Below, piece by piece: positions 27,104 through 36,100 of a stretch of 64,000 nt of DNA. The position numbers and the translations under genes are program-made. The stretch covers positions 248,001-312,000 of the forward strand of contig NZ_BPMK01000002.1 in assembly GCF_019656455.1 (NCBI RefSeq), in the 5' to 3' direction. Origin of the DNA: Noviherbaspirillum aridicola. GTDB lineage: Bacteria > Pseudomonadota > Gammaproteobacteria > Burkholderiales > Burkholderiaceae_D. The number at the start of each line of letters is the position of its first letter. Position 1 is the first letter of the stretch. Under the pieces are notes generated by a model. The model was not told where the DNA came from. It did no database searches and worked only from the letters and a program-made list of their open reading frames with translations.

Positions 27104-28012
27104 TTGAAGGCTTTCTACAGCGACCACTACGTGCTCCCACTGCCGGCGGGGCACCGCTTCCCGATGCAGAAGTACCGGCTGCTGCGCGACGCCGTGCGGG
27201 AGACGGTGCCGGGCGTCGAGCTGCAGGAGGCGCCGGCGGCGACCGACGGTGTGCTGGCTCTGGCCCATCACCCCGACTACATCGACCGGGTGAGCCGCGG
27301 CACCCTGAGCGACAGCGAGCAGAAGGCCATCGGTTTTCCCTGGACGCCGCAGATGGTGGAGCGATCCAGGCGCTCGGCCGGCGCGACCATCGCGGCCTGC
27401 CGCGCCGCGCTGTCCGAGGCAGTGGCGCTCAATCTCGCCGGGGGCACGCATCACGCCCACGCCGAACACGGCGAAGGCTTCTGCGTGTTCAACGATGCGG
27501 CGGTCGCCGCGCGGCTGATGCAGGCGGAGCGTCGCGCCCGCCATGTCGCCATCGTCGACCTCGATGTCCACCAGGGCAACGGCACGGCAAGCATTCTCGC
27601 CAACGACGAATCAGTGTTCACGCTATCGCTGCACGGCGAGCGCAATTATCCGTTCCGCAAGGCGTGCAGCGATCTCGACGTGGCACTGGCCGACGGCACC
27701 GGCGACGAGGCTTACCTCGCCGCGCTGCACGCGGCGCTGCAGAACATGCTCGATCGCTTCCAGCCGCAGCTGTTCATCTACCTGGCGGGAGCGGACGCGC
27801 ATGAAGGGGACCGGCTGGGCCGGCTCAAGCTGAGCATGGCCGGACTGGCCGCGCGCGACCGGATGGTGTTCGACAGCGCGCGCGGTCGCGGCATACCGGT
27901 GGCGGTCGCGATGGCCGGCGGCTACGGCAAGAACATCCAAGACACGGTGGCAGCGCATCTGCAGACTGTGAGGATCGCATCCGACTACGCCTCCGTCTCT
28001 GCCGCCACATGA
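27104..28012 (+). CDS. Histone deacetylase superfamily hydrolase
   Basis: A 302-residue zinc amidohydrolase of the histone deacetylase/acetoin utilisation family. The active site has THHAHAEHGEGFCVFND (His116/His117), the zinc ligands Asp154 and His156 (DLDVHQGNG), and Asp231 (AGADAHEGD). The late MAGGYGKN loop has the conserved Tyr. The substrate in bacteria may be acetylated lysine, acetylpolyamine or other amides; it cannot be told from sequence. The start is TTG at 27104; no ATG fits the family N-terminus MKAFYSDHYVLPLPAGHRFP, and the ribosome site is weak. The next gene overlaps by four bases. Confidence 0.9.
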   Translation: MKAFYSDHYVLPLPAGHRFPMQKYRLLRDAVRETVPGVELQEAPAATDGVLALAHHPDYIDRVSRGTLSDSEQKAIGFPWTPQMVERSRRSAGATIAACRAALSEAVALNLAGGTHHAHAEHGEGFCVFNDAAVAARLMQAERRARHVAIVDLDVHQGNGTASILANDESVFTLSLHGERNYPFRKACSDLDVALADGTGDEAYLAALHAALQNMLDRFQPQLFIYLAGADAHEGDRLGRLKLSMAGLAARDRMVFDSARGRGIPVAVAMAGGYGKNIQDTVAAHLQTVRIASDYASVSAAT

Positions 28013-28905
28013 ATTCCGTAAGCGCTTCCCTCATCTCCCCCGGCCGCTGGGTGGCCCTGATGCCTCCCGTATTCGTCCTGATCTGGAGCACCGGTTTCGT
28101 CGTGGCGCGCTACGGCCTGCCCTATGCGGAGCCGCTCACCTTTCTGCTGTTGCGCTTCATCGGCGTGCTCGCGGTGCTGCTGCCGCTGGTGCTGATCGCG
28201 CGCGCGCCCTGGCCGCGCGGGAAGATGTTCCATGTCGCGGTGGCCGGCGTGCTGCTGCAGGCCGGCTATCTCGGCGGCGTCTGGTGCGCGATCAAGATCG
28301 GCATGCCTGCCGGTCTCTCTGCGCTCATCGTCGGCCTGCAGCCGATCCTGACCGCCTTTGCCGCGCCGCTGGTCGGCGAATCGGTCCGGCCGCGGCAGTG
28401 GGTCGGGCTGCTTTTCGGGCTGGCGGGCGTGGGCCTGGTGGTGGCCGACAAGATCTCGCTTGCCGGCTTATCATGGCAAAGCATTGCGCTGTGCGTGTTC
28501 GCGCTGATCTCGATCACGAGCGGCACGCTGTACCAGAAGCGTTTCTGCCCCAGCTTCGATCTGCGGACCGGTACGGTGATCCAGTTCGCCGCGTCGATCG
28601 TGGCGGTGCTGCCATTCGCGCTGCTGCTGGAGGACTTCAGACTGCCGCCGGCCTCGGTGCAGTGGACGCCGCAATTCATGGCGGCGCTGCTGTGGTCGGT
28701 GCTGGCGCTGTCGATCGGCGCGATCTTTCTGCTGTTCGCGCTGATACGCAAGAGCGCGGCAACGCAGGTGACGAGTTTGTTGTATCTGACCCCGCCGACC
28801 ACCGCGGTCATGGCGTGGCTGATGTTCAGGGAGGCGTTCAGCATCACCGGCATGCTCGGCATGGCGGTGGCGGTCGCCGGTGTGGCTCTTGTCGTACGAA
28901 AGTAA
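28009..28905 (+). CDS. EamA/DMT-family transporter
   Basis: A 298-residue inner-membrane protein with ten hydrophobic segments in two EamA repeats. Typical parts are VFVLIWSTGFVVARYGLPYAEP at the start, PAGLSALIVGLQPILTA in repeat one, and ATQVTSLLYLTPPTTAVMAWLMFREAFS in repeat two. Such proteins often export amino acids or other metabolites; the substrate is unknown. The ATG overlaps the stop of the deacetylase gene (ATGA), and the thioesterase follows after three bases. The four genes 27104-30041 look like one operon. Confidence 0.88.
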   Translation: MNSVSASLISPGRWVALMPPVFVLIWSTGFVVARYGLPYAEPLTFLLLRFIGVLAVLLPLVLIARAPWPRGKMFHVAVAGVLLQAGYLGGVWCAIKIGMPAGLSALIVGLQPILTAFAAPLVGESVRPRQWVGLLFGLAGVGLVVADKISLAGLSWQSIALCVFALISITSGTLYQKRFCPSFDLRTGTVIQFAASIVAVLPFALLLEDFRLPPASVQWTPQFMAALLWSVLALSIGAIFLLFALIRKSAATQVTSLLYLTPPTTAVMAWLMFREAFSITGMLGMAVAVAGVALVVRK

Positions 28906-28908
28906 AGC

Positions 28909-29349
28909 ATGCGAGCGGAAGCGAGAAAACGAAGCGAATACCGACACTTCCATCCGATCACGACGCGCTGGATGGACAACGACGCCTACGGGCACGTCAA
29001 CAACGTGGTGTACTACAGCTGGTTCGACACCGCAGTGAATCAGTTCCTGATCTTGAATGGCGTGCTCGACATCGAGCGCAGTCCCGTGATCGGCCTGGTG
29101 ATCGAGACACAGTGCAATTATTTTGCGTCGGTCGCGTTCCCCGAACGCGTCGTCGCGGGCGTGCGGGTCACGAAGCTCGGCACTTCCAGTGTGCGCTACG
29201 AGGTCGGCATCTTCCGCGAAGACGAGGAAACCGCCGCGGCGCAGGGCCATTTCGTGCACGTCTACGTGGACCGCGCCACGCGCCGGCCGACACCGCTTCC
29301 CGAACCCATGCGAAAACTATTAGAAACCATCGAGGTGACGCAACCATGA
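28909..29349 (+). CDS. Acyl-CoA thioesterase (4HBT hotdog fold)
   Basis: A 146-residue hotdog-fold thioesterase. The catalytic motif [25 protein letters not shown] has the Asp (about residue 25) seen in 4-hydroxybenzoyl-CoA-type enzymes, followed by the helix of the hotdog. Later strands are [20 protein letters not shown] and SVRYEVGIF. The substrate acyl-CoA is unknown. The stop overlaps the ATG of the next gene (ATGA). The N-terminus [14 protein letters not shown] is basic but is not a signal peptide. Confidence 0.88.
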   Translation: MRAEARKRSEYRHFHPITTRWMDNDAYGHVNNVVYYSWFDTAVNQFLILNGVLDIERSPVIGLVIETQCNYFASVAFPERVVAGVRVTKLGTSSVRYEVGIFREDEETAAAQGHFVHVYVDRATRRPTPLPEPMRKLLETIEVTQP

Positions 29350-30041
29350 TCGAATCCACGGAGCAGAAGATTGTCGACCACGCCATCAGCTCGCGGCGCT
29401 CGATCCGGGCTTTCCGCCCCGATCCGGTCGCCCGCGAAGATATCGAAGCCATACTCGACGTGGCTTCGCGCGCGCCGTCGGGCAGCAACACCCAGCCATG
29501 GAAGGTTTATGTGCTCACCGGCGCCAGCCGGGAAAAGCTGAGCGCCGAAATCCTGCTCGCCCACAACGATCCCGAACTGATCACCCAGCATGAAGAGGAG
29601 TACGCGTATTACCCGCGCCAGTGGAAGTCGCCTTATATCGAGCGCCGGCGCAAGATCGGCTGGGATCTGTACGGACTGCTCGGACTGACGAGGGACAACA
29701 AGGCCGGCATGCATGCGCAGCACGGCCGGAACTATGCGTTCTTCGATGCGCCGGTCGGCATGATCTTCACCATCGACCGCATCATGGAGCAGGGCTCCTG
29801 GCTGGATTACGGCATGTTCTTGCAGAACATCATGATCGCCGCGCGCGGCCGAGGTCTCGATACCTGTCCGCAGGCGGCTTTCACGCCCTTTCACCGCATC
29901 ATCCGCGAGGTGCTGAAACTCCCCGATAACGAGATGGTGGTATGCGGCATGTCGCTCGGCTTCGCCGACGAATCGAAGATCGAGAACTCGCTGCAGACCG
30001 AGCGCGACCCGGTGTCGCAGTTCGCGGAATTCCGCGACTGA
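29346..30041 (+). CDS. Nitroreductase-family FMN oxidoreductase
   Basis: A 231-residue flavoprotein of the nitroreductase fold. The [23 protein letters not shown] start and the [12 protein letters not shown] motif contact the FMN phosphate and are conserved in the family. The later CGMSLGFAD stretch is also typical. It could reduce nitroaromatics, quinones or enoates; the true substrate is unknown. It ends the possible operon started by the deacetylase gene. Confidence 0.9.
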   Translation: MIESTEQKIVDHAISSRRSIRAFRPDPVAREDIEAILDVASRAPSGSNTQPWKVYVLTGASREKLSAEILLAHNDPELITQHEEEYAYYPRQWKSPYIERRRKIGWDLYGLLGLTRDNKAGMHAQHGRNYAFFDAPVGMIFTIDRIMEQGSWLDYGMFLQNIMIAARGRGLDTCPQAAFTPFHRIIREVLKLPDNEMVVCGMSLGFADESKIENSLQTERDPVSQFAEFRD

Positions 30042-30187
30042 CATTCATGTCAACGTGACAATTACTTGCACTTTTTCTTATGGTTGCCGGCAACTCCGGT
30101 TGCCAAATTTCAGTAATAGATAAGAACCTTGTTTAAAATCACACGCTAACTGCTTGTTAAGCCACACTATTTTGCTACACTGCAAGA

Positions 30188-30193
30188 TATAAT
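30188..30193 (+). promoter_or_regulatory. Candidate -10 element of the PBP7-like gene
   Basis: A perfect TATAAT lies 30 bases before the ATG at 30224, in an AT-rich intergenic region (30042-30223). No -35 element at a normal distance was found, so the promoter call is tentative. Confidence 0.4.
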
Positions 30194-30223
30194 TACGGCC
30201 TGCAAGTTTTCGGGGAGAGTGTG

Positions 30224-31378
30224 ATGGTCAAGTACGCGCTTGGCGTTTTTGTAACTTTGTTTGCGTTGGCCGCTTCCTCCCCGGTGGCCCTTGCTCAGGC
30301 GCCGGCAAAGACCAAGAAAGCCGCGGTGAAAACCGCGGCCCGCCCGGCGGCCAAGGCCCGCGCAAAGGCGGAGCAACCGAAAAAAGCGAGCCGCAAGCTC
30401 GCGGCAGCCAAGCCGAAGGCCGTCAAGGGCAAGGAAGCGCCCGTCAGCCTGGCCAAGCGGCAGACCAAGGCGGGCAGGCTGGCCAAGGCGCCGACCCCGG
30501 CGCCGGTGCAACGCGTCAGTTTCGCGCCGTCCCCCGCGCCGGCCGCGGCCGCGCCGCTGATGACGGCCGGCGACATGGCCGGCCTGCATCACACCCGCGA
30601 TCCGCTTTCTCTCGCCTCCAACGCCGCATTCGTGATCGACCAGCACACCTCCCAGGTGCTGTTCGAAAAGAACGCCACCGTCGCGCTCCCGGTCGCTTCC
30701 CTGACCAAGCTGATGACCGCGCTGGTGGTCGTCGAGGCCAACCAGAACATGGAAGAAATGCTGGAGGTGACGTCCGACGACATCGATCGGGAGAAGCACA
30801 GCGGTTCGCGCCTGCGCGTCGGCGCGCACCTGTCCCGGGCCGACATGCTGCACATCGCACTGATGAGCTCGGAAAACCGGGCCGCCTCGGCGCTCGGGCG
30901 CCACTATCCGGGCGGTCTGCCGGCCTTCGTCGCGGCGATGAACGCGCGCGCCAGGTCGCTCGGCATGACGCAGACGCATTACGTCGATCCGACCGGCCTG
31001 TCGAGCAACAATGTCTCCAGCGCGCGCGATCTCGCCAAGCTGGTTGCCGCCGCATACCGTCATCCGGCCATCCGGCATTACTCGACTTATCCGCGCTATG
31101 CGGTGGATGTCGGCCGCAGCCAGCTGCATTACATGAATTCCAACCGCCTCGTCATGAATCCGGACTGGGATATCGGCCTGCAGAAAACCGGCTACATCTC
31201 CGAAGCCGGCCGCTGCCTGGTCATGCAGGCGCGCATCGACGGCCGCCCGGTGATCATGGTGTTCCTCGATTCCAAGGGCAAGGACTCCCGTCTCGCCGAT
31301 GCCGGCCGCGTGCGGCGTTTCATTGAAAGCGGGAAGACTGCGCCGATCCCGACCCAGGCCGCCGCAACCCAGAGCTGA
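30224..31378 (+). CDS. pbpG: D-alanyl-D-alanine endopeptidase (PBP7 type)
   Basis: A 384-residue periplasmic serine peptidase that cleaves D-Ala-meso-DAP crosslinks in peptidoglycan. A signal peptide ends near ALAQAP. It is followed by about 80 residues of Lys/Ala/Pro-rich linker, which is unusually long and basic. The catalytic motifs of the S11 family are SLTK (Ser159, Lys162), SEN (216-218) and KTG (321-323). The ATG at 30224 is preceded by a GGGGAGAG ribosome site; a GTG codon sits directly before it. It looks monocistronic. Confidence 0.92.
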   Translation: MVKYALGVFVTLFALAASSPVALAQAPAKTKKAAVKTAARPAAKARAKAEQPKKASRKLAAAKPKAVKGKEAPVSLAKRQTKAGRLAKAPTPAPVQRVSFAPSPAPAAAAPLMTAGDMAGLHHTRDPLSLASNAAFVIDQHTSQVLFEKNATVALPVASLTKLMTALVVVEANQNMEEMLEVTSDDIDREKHSGSRLRVGAHLSRADMLHIALMSSENRAASALGRHYPGGLPAFVAAMNARARSLGMTQTHYVDPTGLSSNNVSSARDLAKLVAAAYRHPAIRHYSTYPRYAVDVGRSQLHYMNSNRLVMNPDWDIGLQKTGYISEAGRCLVMQARIDGRPVIMVFLDSKGKDSRLADAGRVRRFIESGKTAPIPTQAAATQS

Positions 31379-31565
31379 CGCGGCCCTCAGCCGGATTAAC
31401 GCTTCTATGTTACATTGCTGGTCTGCTTCCGGACGTTATCTTTCCGGGCAGTAGCGGCAGTGCGCAGCGGCGCGAAAAGCGTGTCGCCTCGCGGTGCCTT
31501 CCGAAACATGCCATTCCGGCACGCCTGTCGATCGACCCCGTTCGATTACCTGACCTGACGAATTC

Positions 31566-32873
31566 GTGTTTACGCCCAAAGTCCTACTCGTCAACGACGA
31601 CGCCGCCAGCCTGATGGCCCTTGCCAGCCTGCTCGGCGAGGGCGGCGACTATGAGGTCATCACCGCCCGTTCCGGCGAAGAAGCCCTGCGGCATGTGCTC
31701 AAGCACGACTTCGCGGTCATCCTGCTCGACGTCAGCATGCCGAACATGGACGGTTTCGAGACGGCCGAGGCGATCCACTCCCATCCGCGCTCGGCATCCA
31801 TACCGATCATCTTCGTCACCGCGCACTACGCCGACGAGATGCATCGTCTGAAGGGTTATCAGCGCGGTGCCGTGGATTACCTTTTCACCCCGATCATTCC
31901 CCAGATCCTGCGCACCAAGGTTGCCGTCTTCGTCGAACTCGCGAAGAAGAACCTGCAGCTGCAGCACCAGAAGCAGGCGCTGGAACTGCTCAACCGCGAG
32001 CTGCAGGAGCAGCGCAAGCAGGATCTGGAGCACATCAATGAGCGGCGCCTGGCGGAAGAGGCGCTGCGCCAGTCGCAGGAAGAGTTGCGCCAGCTCGCCA
32101 GCTACCAGGAGCGCATCAAGGAAGACGAGCGCAAGCGCATCGCGCGCGAGATTCACGATGAATTGGGCCAGAACCTGCTGGCGCTGAGAATCGATATCGC
32201 GATGCTGCACGCCCGCACCGGCGCCACCCACCCCAAGCTGAACAAGAAGGTGCACGGCGTGCTCGATCATATCGACAGCACGATGAAGGCGATGCGGGCG
32301 ATCATCAACAACCTGCGGCCGACCGTGCTCGATCTCGGACTCAATGCCGCCATCGAGTGGCAGGTGAAGGAATTCCAGCGCCGTACCGGCATCGCCTGCG
32401 AACTGCTGATGCCGGAGCAGGAACTGGAGATGGACGATGGACGCGCCACGGCCCTGTTCCGCATCCTGCAGGAGTCGCTCAACAACGTATTCCGCCATGC
32501 GCGCGCCACGCGCGCCCGCATCGAGGTCTACCAGAAGGATGAACGCCTGGTGATGCAGGTCGCCGACAACGGCGTGGGCATCTTCCCCGGCTGCCGCAGA
32601 AAAGCCAATTCCTTCGGCCTGGTCGGCATCAAGGAGCGGGTCAGCACGCTCGGCGGCGAACTCCTGATCGAGACCGCGCAGGATGCCGGTACCACGCTCA
32701 CCGTGTCGATTCCCGCCGAGGGCGCAAGCGGCCTGCAGACGCTCTCCGCCGCGCCGCTGGTCGAACGCCGCGCATCCGACATCGCCAAGTCGCTCGAAGG
32801 CGCGAAACGGTCCAGCGGCACGCGCCGACGCAAGAGCGAAATCCACCCCGACAAGCTCAAGCAGCTGACCTGA
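31566..32873 (+). CDS. REC-histidine kinase (NarX/DegS-type HisKA_3)
   Basis: A 435-residue cytoplasmic protein with an N-terminal receiver domain (phospho-acceptor Asp55 in VILLDVSMPNMDG). A coiled-coil linker (about 125-180) and a HisKA_3/HATPase kinase follow (His197 in RIAREIHDELGQ, N-box LQESLNNVFRHA, ADNGVGI, FGLVGIKERV). The receiver has Thr108 where Lys is normal (DYLFTPI), so its signalling may be altered. It has no membrane segments. The GTG start at 31566 follows a weak GACG element. The C-terminal 50 residues are basic and without homology. It lies upstream of the poly-HAMP kinase and may act in the same relay. Confidence 0.9.
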   Translation: MFTPKVLLVNDDAASLMALASLLGEGGDYEVITARSGEEALRHVLKHDFAVILLDVSMPNMDGFETAEAIHSHPRSASIPIIFVTAHYADEMHRLKGYQRGAVDYLFTPIIPQILRTKVAVFVELAKKNLQLQHQKQALELLNRELQEQRKQDLEHINERRLAEEALRQSQEELRQLASYQERIKEDERKRIAREIHDELGQNLLALRIDIAMLHARTGATHPKLNKKVHGVLDHIDSTMKAMRAIINNLRPTVLDLGLNAAIEWQVKEFQRRTGIACELLMPEQELEMDDGRATALFRILQESLNNVFRHARATRARIEVYQKDERLVMQVADNGVGIFPGCRRKANSFGLVGIKERVSTLGGELLIETAQDAGTTLTVSIPAEGASGLQTLSAAPLVERRASDIAKSLEGAKRSSGTRRRKSEIHPDKLKQLT

Positions 32874-33020
32874 TCCCGCATGCGGATCGGGCCACGTGGA
32901 CGCGCTTGATAATTCTCAAGGGTCGCGACACTTGAGCCACTTCAAACCCCGGCGCTTCTTGCCGGGCTGCCGAATAAGGCAGACAATACCAAAAGCTTTC
33001 TCGAAAGAAAGAAAACACAG

Positions 33021-33042
33021 GCCGGAGCAGCAGTGCTCCGGC
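33021..33042 (+). terminator. Hairpin upstream of the poly-HAMP kinase
   Basis: A 9-bp stem GCCGGAGCA / TGCTCCGGC with loop GCAG is followed by CTTT, about 150 bases after the first kinase. Another hairpin lies at 32948-32966. They separate the two kinase genes transcriptionally, or attenuate read-through. Confidence 0.6.
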
Positions 33043-33105
33043 TTTGCCATGCCCGGTTCACGGGCAGCAATGGAACACGGATGATTTGCACGATCGGAGA
33101 CTTTG

Positions 33106-36100
33106 ATGCACGCCAGGACTGAGATGCGGGACGAACTGGACGAAAAGCTGTTGCTGCAGGTGCTGACGGCACTGAAAAAAGGGGATTTCTCGACCCGCAT
33201 GCCGACCGACTGGACCGGCATGGCAGGCAAGATCGCCGACGCCGTCAACGACATCATGGAGGCCAACGAGCAGATCACGCGCGAGATCACGGAAGTGAGC
33301 CGCGAGGTCGGCCGTGAGGGCCGGCTGACGCAGCGTGCCGCGCTGCCTGCCACGGCCGGCGGCTGGACCACCATCGTGAAGTCGGTCAACACGCTGATCG
33401 ACGACCTGGTGCGTCCGACCACCGAGATGGCGCGCGTGATCGGCGCCGTGGCCAAGGGCGACCTGTCGCAGACCATGGCGCTGGACGTCGACGGACGGCC
33501 GCTCAAGGGGCAATTCCTGCGCGCCGCGACGACTGCAAACACCATGGTGGAACAGCTTTCCTCGTTCGCCTCCGAAGTGACGCGGGTGGCGCGCGAGGTG
33601 GGCACCGAGGGCAAGCTCGGCGGCCAGGCGCACGTGCCGGGCGTGGCGGGTACCTGGAAAGACCTGACCGACTCGGTCAACTCGATGGCGGGCAACCTCA
33701 CTTCCCAGGTGCGAAACATCGCCGATGTGACGACCGCGGTGGCCAACGGCGACCTGTCGAAGAAAATCACGGTGGACGTGCGCGGCGAGATCCTGCAGCT
33801 GAAAGACACGATCAACACCATGGTGGACCAGCTGCGCTCGTTCGCGTCGGAAGTGACGCGGGTGGCGCGCGAGGTGGGCACCGAGGGCAAGCTCGGCGGC
33901 CAGGCCTATGTGCCGGGCGTCGGGGGCACCTGGAAGGACCTGACCGACAACGTGAACTTCATGGCGTCCAACCTTACGGGCCAGGTGCGAAACATCGCGG
34001 AAGTGACCACCGCGGTGGCCAACGGCGACCTGTCGAAGAAGATTACCGCGGACGCCAAGGGCGAGATCCTGCAGCTGAAAGACACGATCAACGTGATGGT
34101 GGACCAGCTGTCGTCGTTCGCGTCGGAAGTGACGCGCGTGGCGCGCGAGGTGGGTACCGAGGGCAAGCTCGGCGGCCAGGCGCAGGTGAAGGGCGTGGCG
34201 GGCACCTGGAAGGACCTGACCGACTCGGTGAACTCGATGGCGGGCAACCTGACCTCGCAGGTGCGAAACATCGCGGAAGTGACGACCGCGGTGGCGAACG
34301 GCGACTTGTCGAAGACGATCACCGCGGACGCCAAGGGCGAGATCCTGGAGCTGAAGAACACCATCAACACCATGGTGGACCAGCTCAACTCCTTTGCATC
34401 GGAAGTGACGCGGGTGGCGCGTGAAGTGGGTACCGAGGGCAAGCTCGGCGGCCAGGCGCAGGTGAAGGGCGTCGGCGGCACATGGGCCGATCTGACCGAC
34501 AACGTGAACTTCATGGCGTCCAACCTCACCGGCCAGGTGCGAAACATCGCGGAAGTGACCACCGCCGTGGCGCGCGGCGACCTGTCGAAGAAGATCACCG
34601 TCGACGTCAAGGGCGAGATTCTCGAACTGAAGGACACCATCAACGTGATGGTGGACCAGCTGTCGTCGTTCGCGTCGGAAGTGACGCGGGTGGCGCGCGA
34701 GGTGGGTACCGAGGGCAAGCTCGGCGGCCAGGCGAACGTGCCGGGCGTGGCGGGTACCTGGAAGGACCTGACCGACTCGGTCAACTCGATGGCTGGCAAC
34801 CTGACCTCGCAGGTGCGAAACATCGCGGATGTGACCACCGCGGTGGCCAACGGCGACTTGTCGAAGAAGATTACCGCGGACGCCAAGGGCGAGATTCTCG
34901 AGCTGAAGAACACCATCAACGTGATGGTGGCCCAGCTGAACTCCTTCGCGTCGGAAGTGACGCGGGTGGCGCGCGAGGTGGGTACCGAGGGCAAGCTCGG
35001 CGGCCAGGCGAACGTGCCGGGCGTCGCGGGTACCTGGAAGGATCTGACCGATTCGGTGAACTCGATGGCGGGCAACCTGACCTCGCAGGTGCGAAACATC
35101 GCGGAAGTGACGACCGCGGTGGCGAACGGCGACTTGTCGAAGAAGATCACGGTGGACGTGCGCGGCGAGATCTTCGAGCTGAAGAACACCATCAACGTGA
35201 TGGTGGACCAGCTGAATTCCTTCGCCTCGGAGGTGACGCGGGTGGCGCGGGAGGTGGGCACCGAGGGCAAGCTCGGCGGCCAGGCGCATGTGAAGGGCGT
35301 CGGCGGTACCTGGAAAGACCTGACCGACAACGTCAACTTCATGGCGTCCAACCTCACCGGCCAGGTGCGCAACATCGCGGAAGTGACCACCGCCGTGGCG
35401 CGCGGCGACCTGTCGAAGAAGATCACCGTGGACGTCAAGGGCGAGATTCTCGAGCTGAAGAACACCATCAACGTGATGGTGGACCAGCTGTCGTCGTTCG
35501 CGTCCGAGGTGACGCGGGTGGCGCGCGAGGTGGGTACCGAAGGCAAGCTCGGCGGCCAGGCGAACGTGTCGGGTGTCGCGGGTACCTGGAAGGACCTGAC
35601 CGACTCGGTCAACTCGATGGCGGGCAACCTCACCTCGCAGGTGCGAAACATCGCGGAAGTGACCACCGCGGTGGCGAACGGCGACTTGTCCAAGAAGATC
35701 ACGGTGGACGTGCGCGGCGAGATCCTGCAGCTGAAAGACACGATCAACACCATGGTGGACCAGCTGCGCTCCTTCGCGTCGGAGGTGACGCGGGTGGCGC
35801 GGGAAGTGGGTACCGAAGGCCGTCTCGGCGGCCAGGCCAACGTGCCCGGTGCGTCGGGCACCTGGAAGGATCTGACCGATAACGTGAACTTCATGGCGTC
35901 CAACCTGACGGCTCAGGTGCGGAATATCGCGGAGGTGACGACGGCGGTGGCGCGCGGTGACCTCTCCAAGAAGATCACCGTGGACGTCAAGGGCGAGATC
36001 CTGGAGCTGAAAGACACCATCAACGTGATGGTGGACCAGCTGTCGTCGTTCGCGTCGGAAGTGACGCGGGTGGCGCGCGAGGTGGGCACCGAGGGCAAGC

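Noticed and set aside
32907-32922. Short inverted repeat CTTGATAATTCTCAAG after the first kinase.
   Set aside because: Only a five-base arm with no T run and no known motif, so probably chance.
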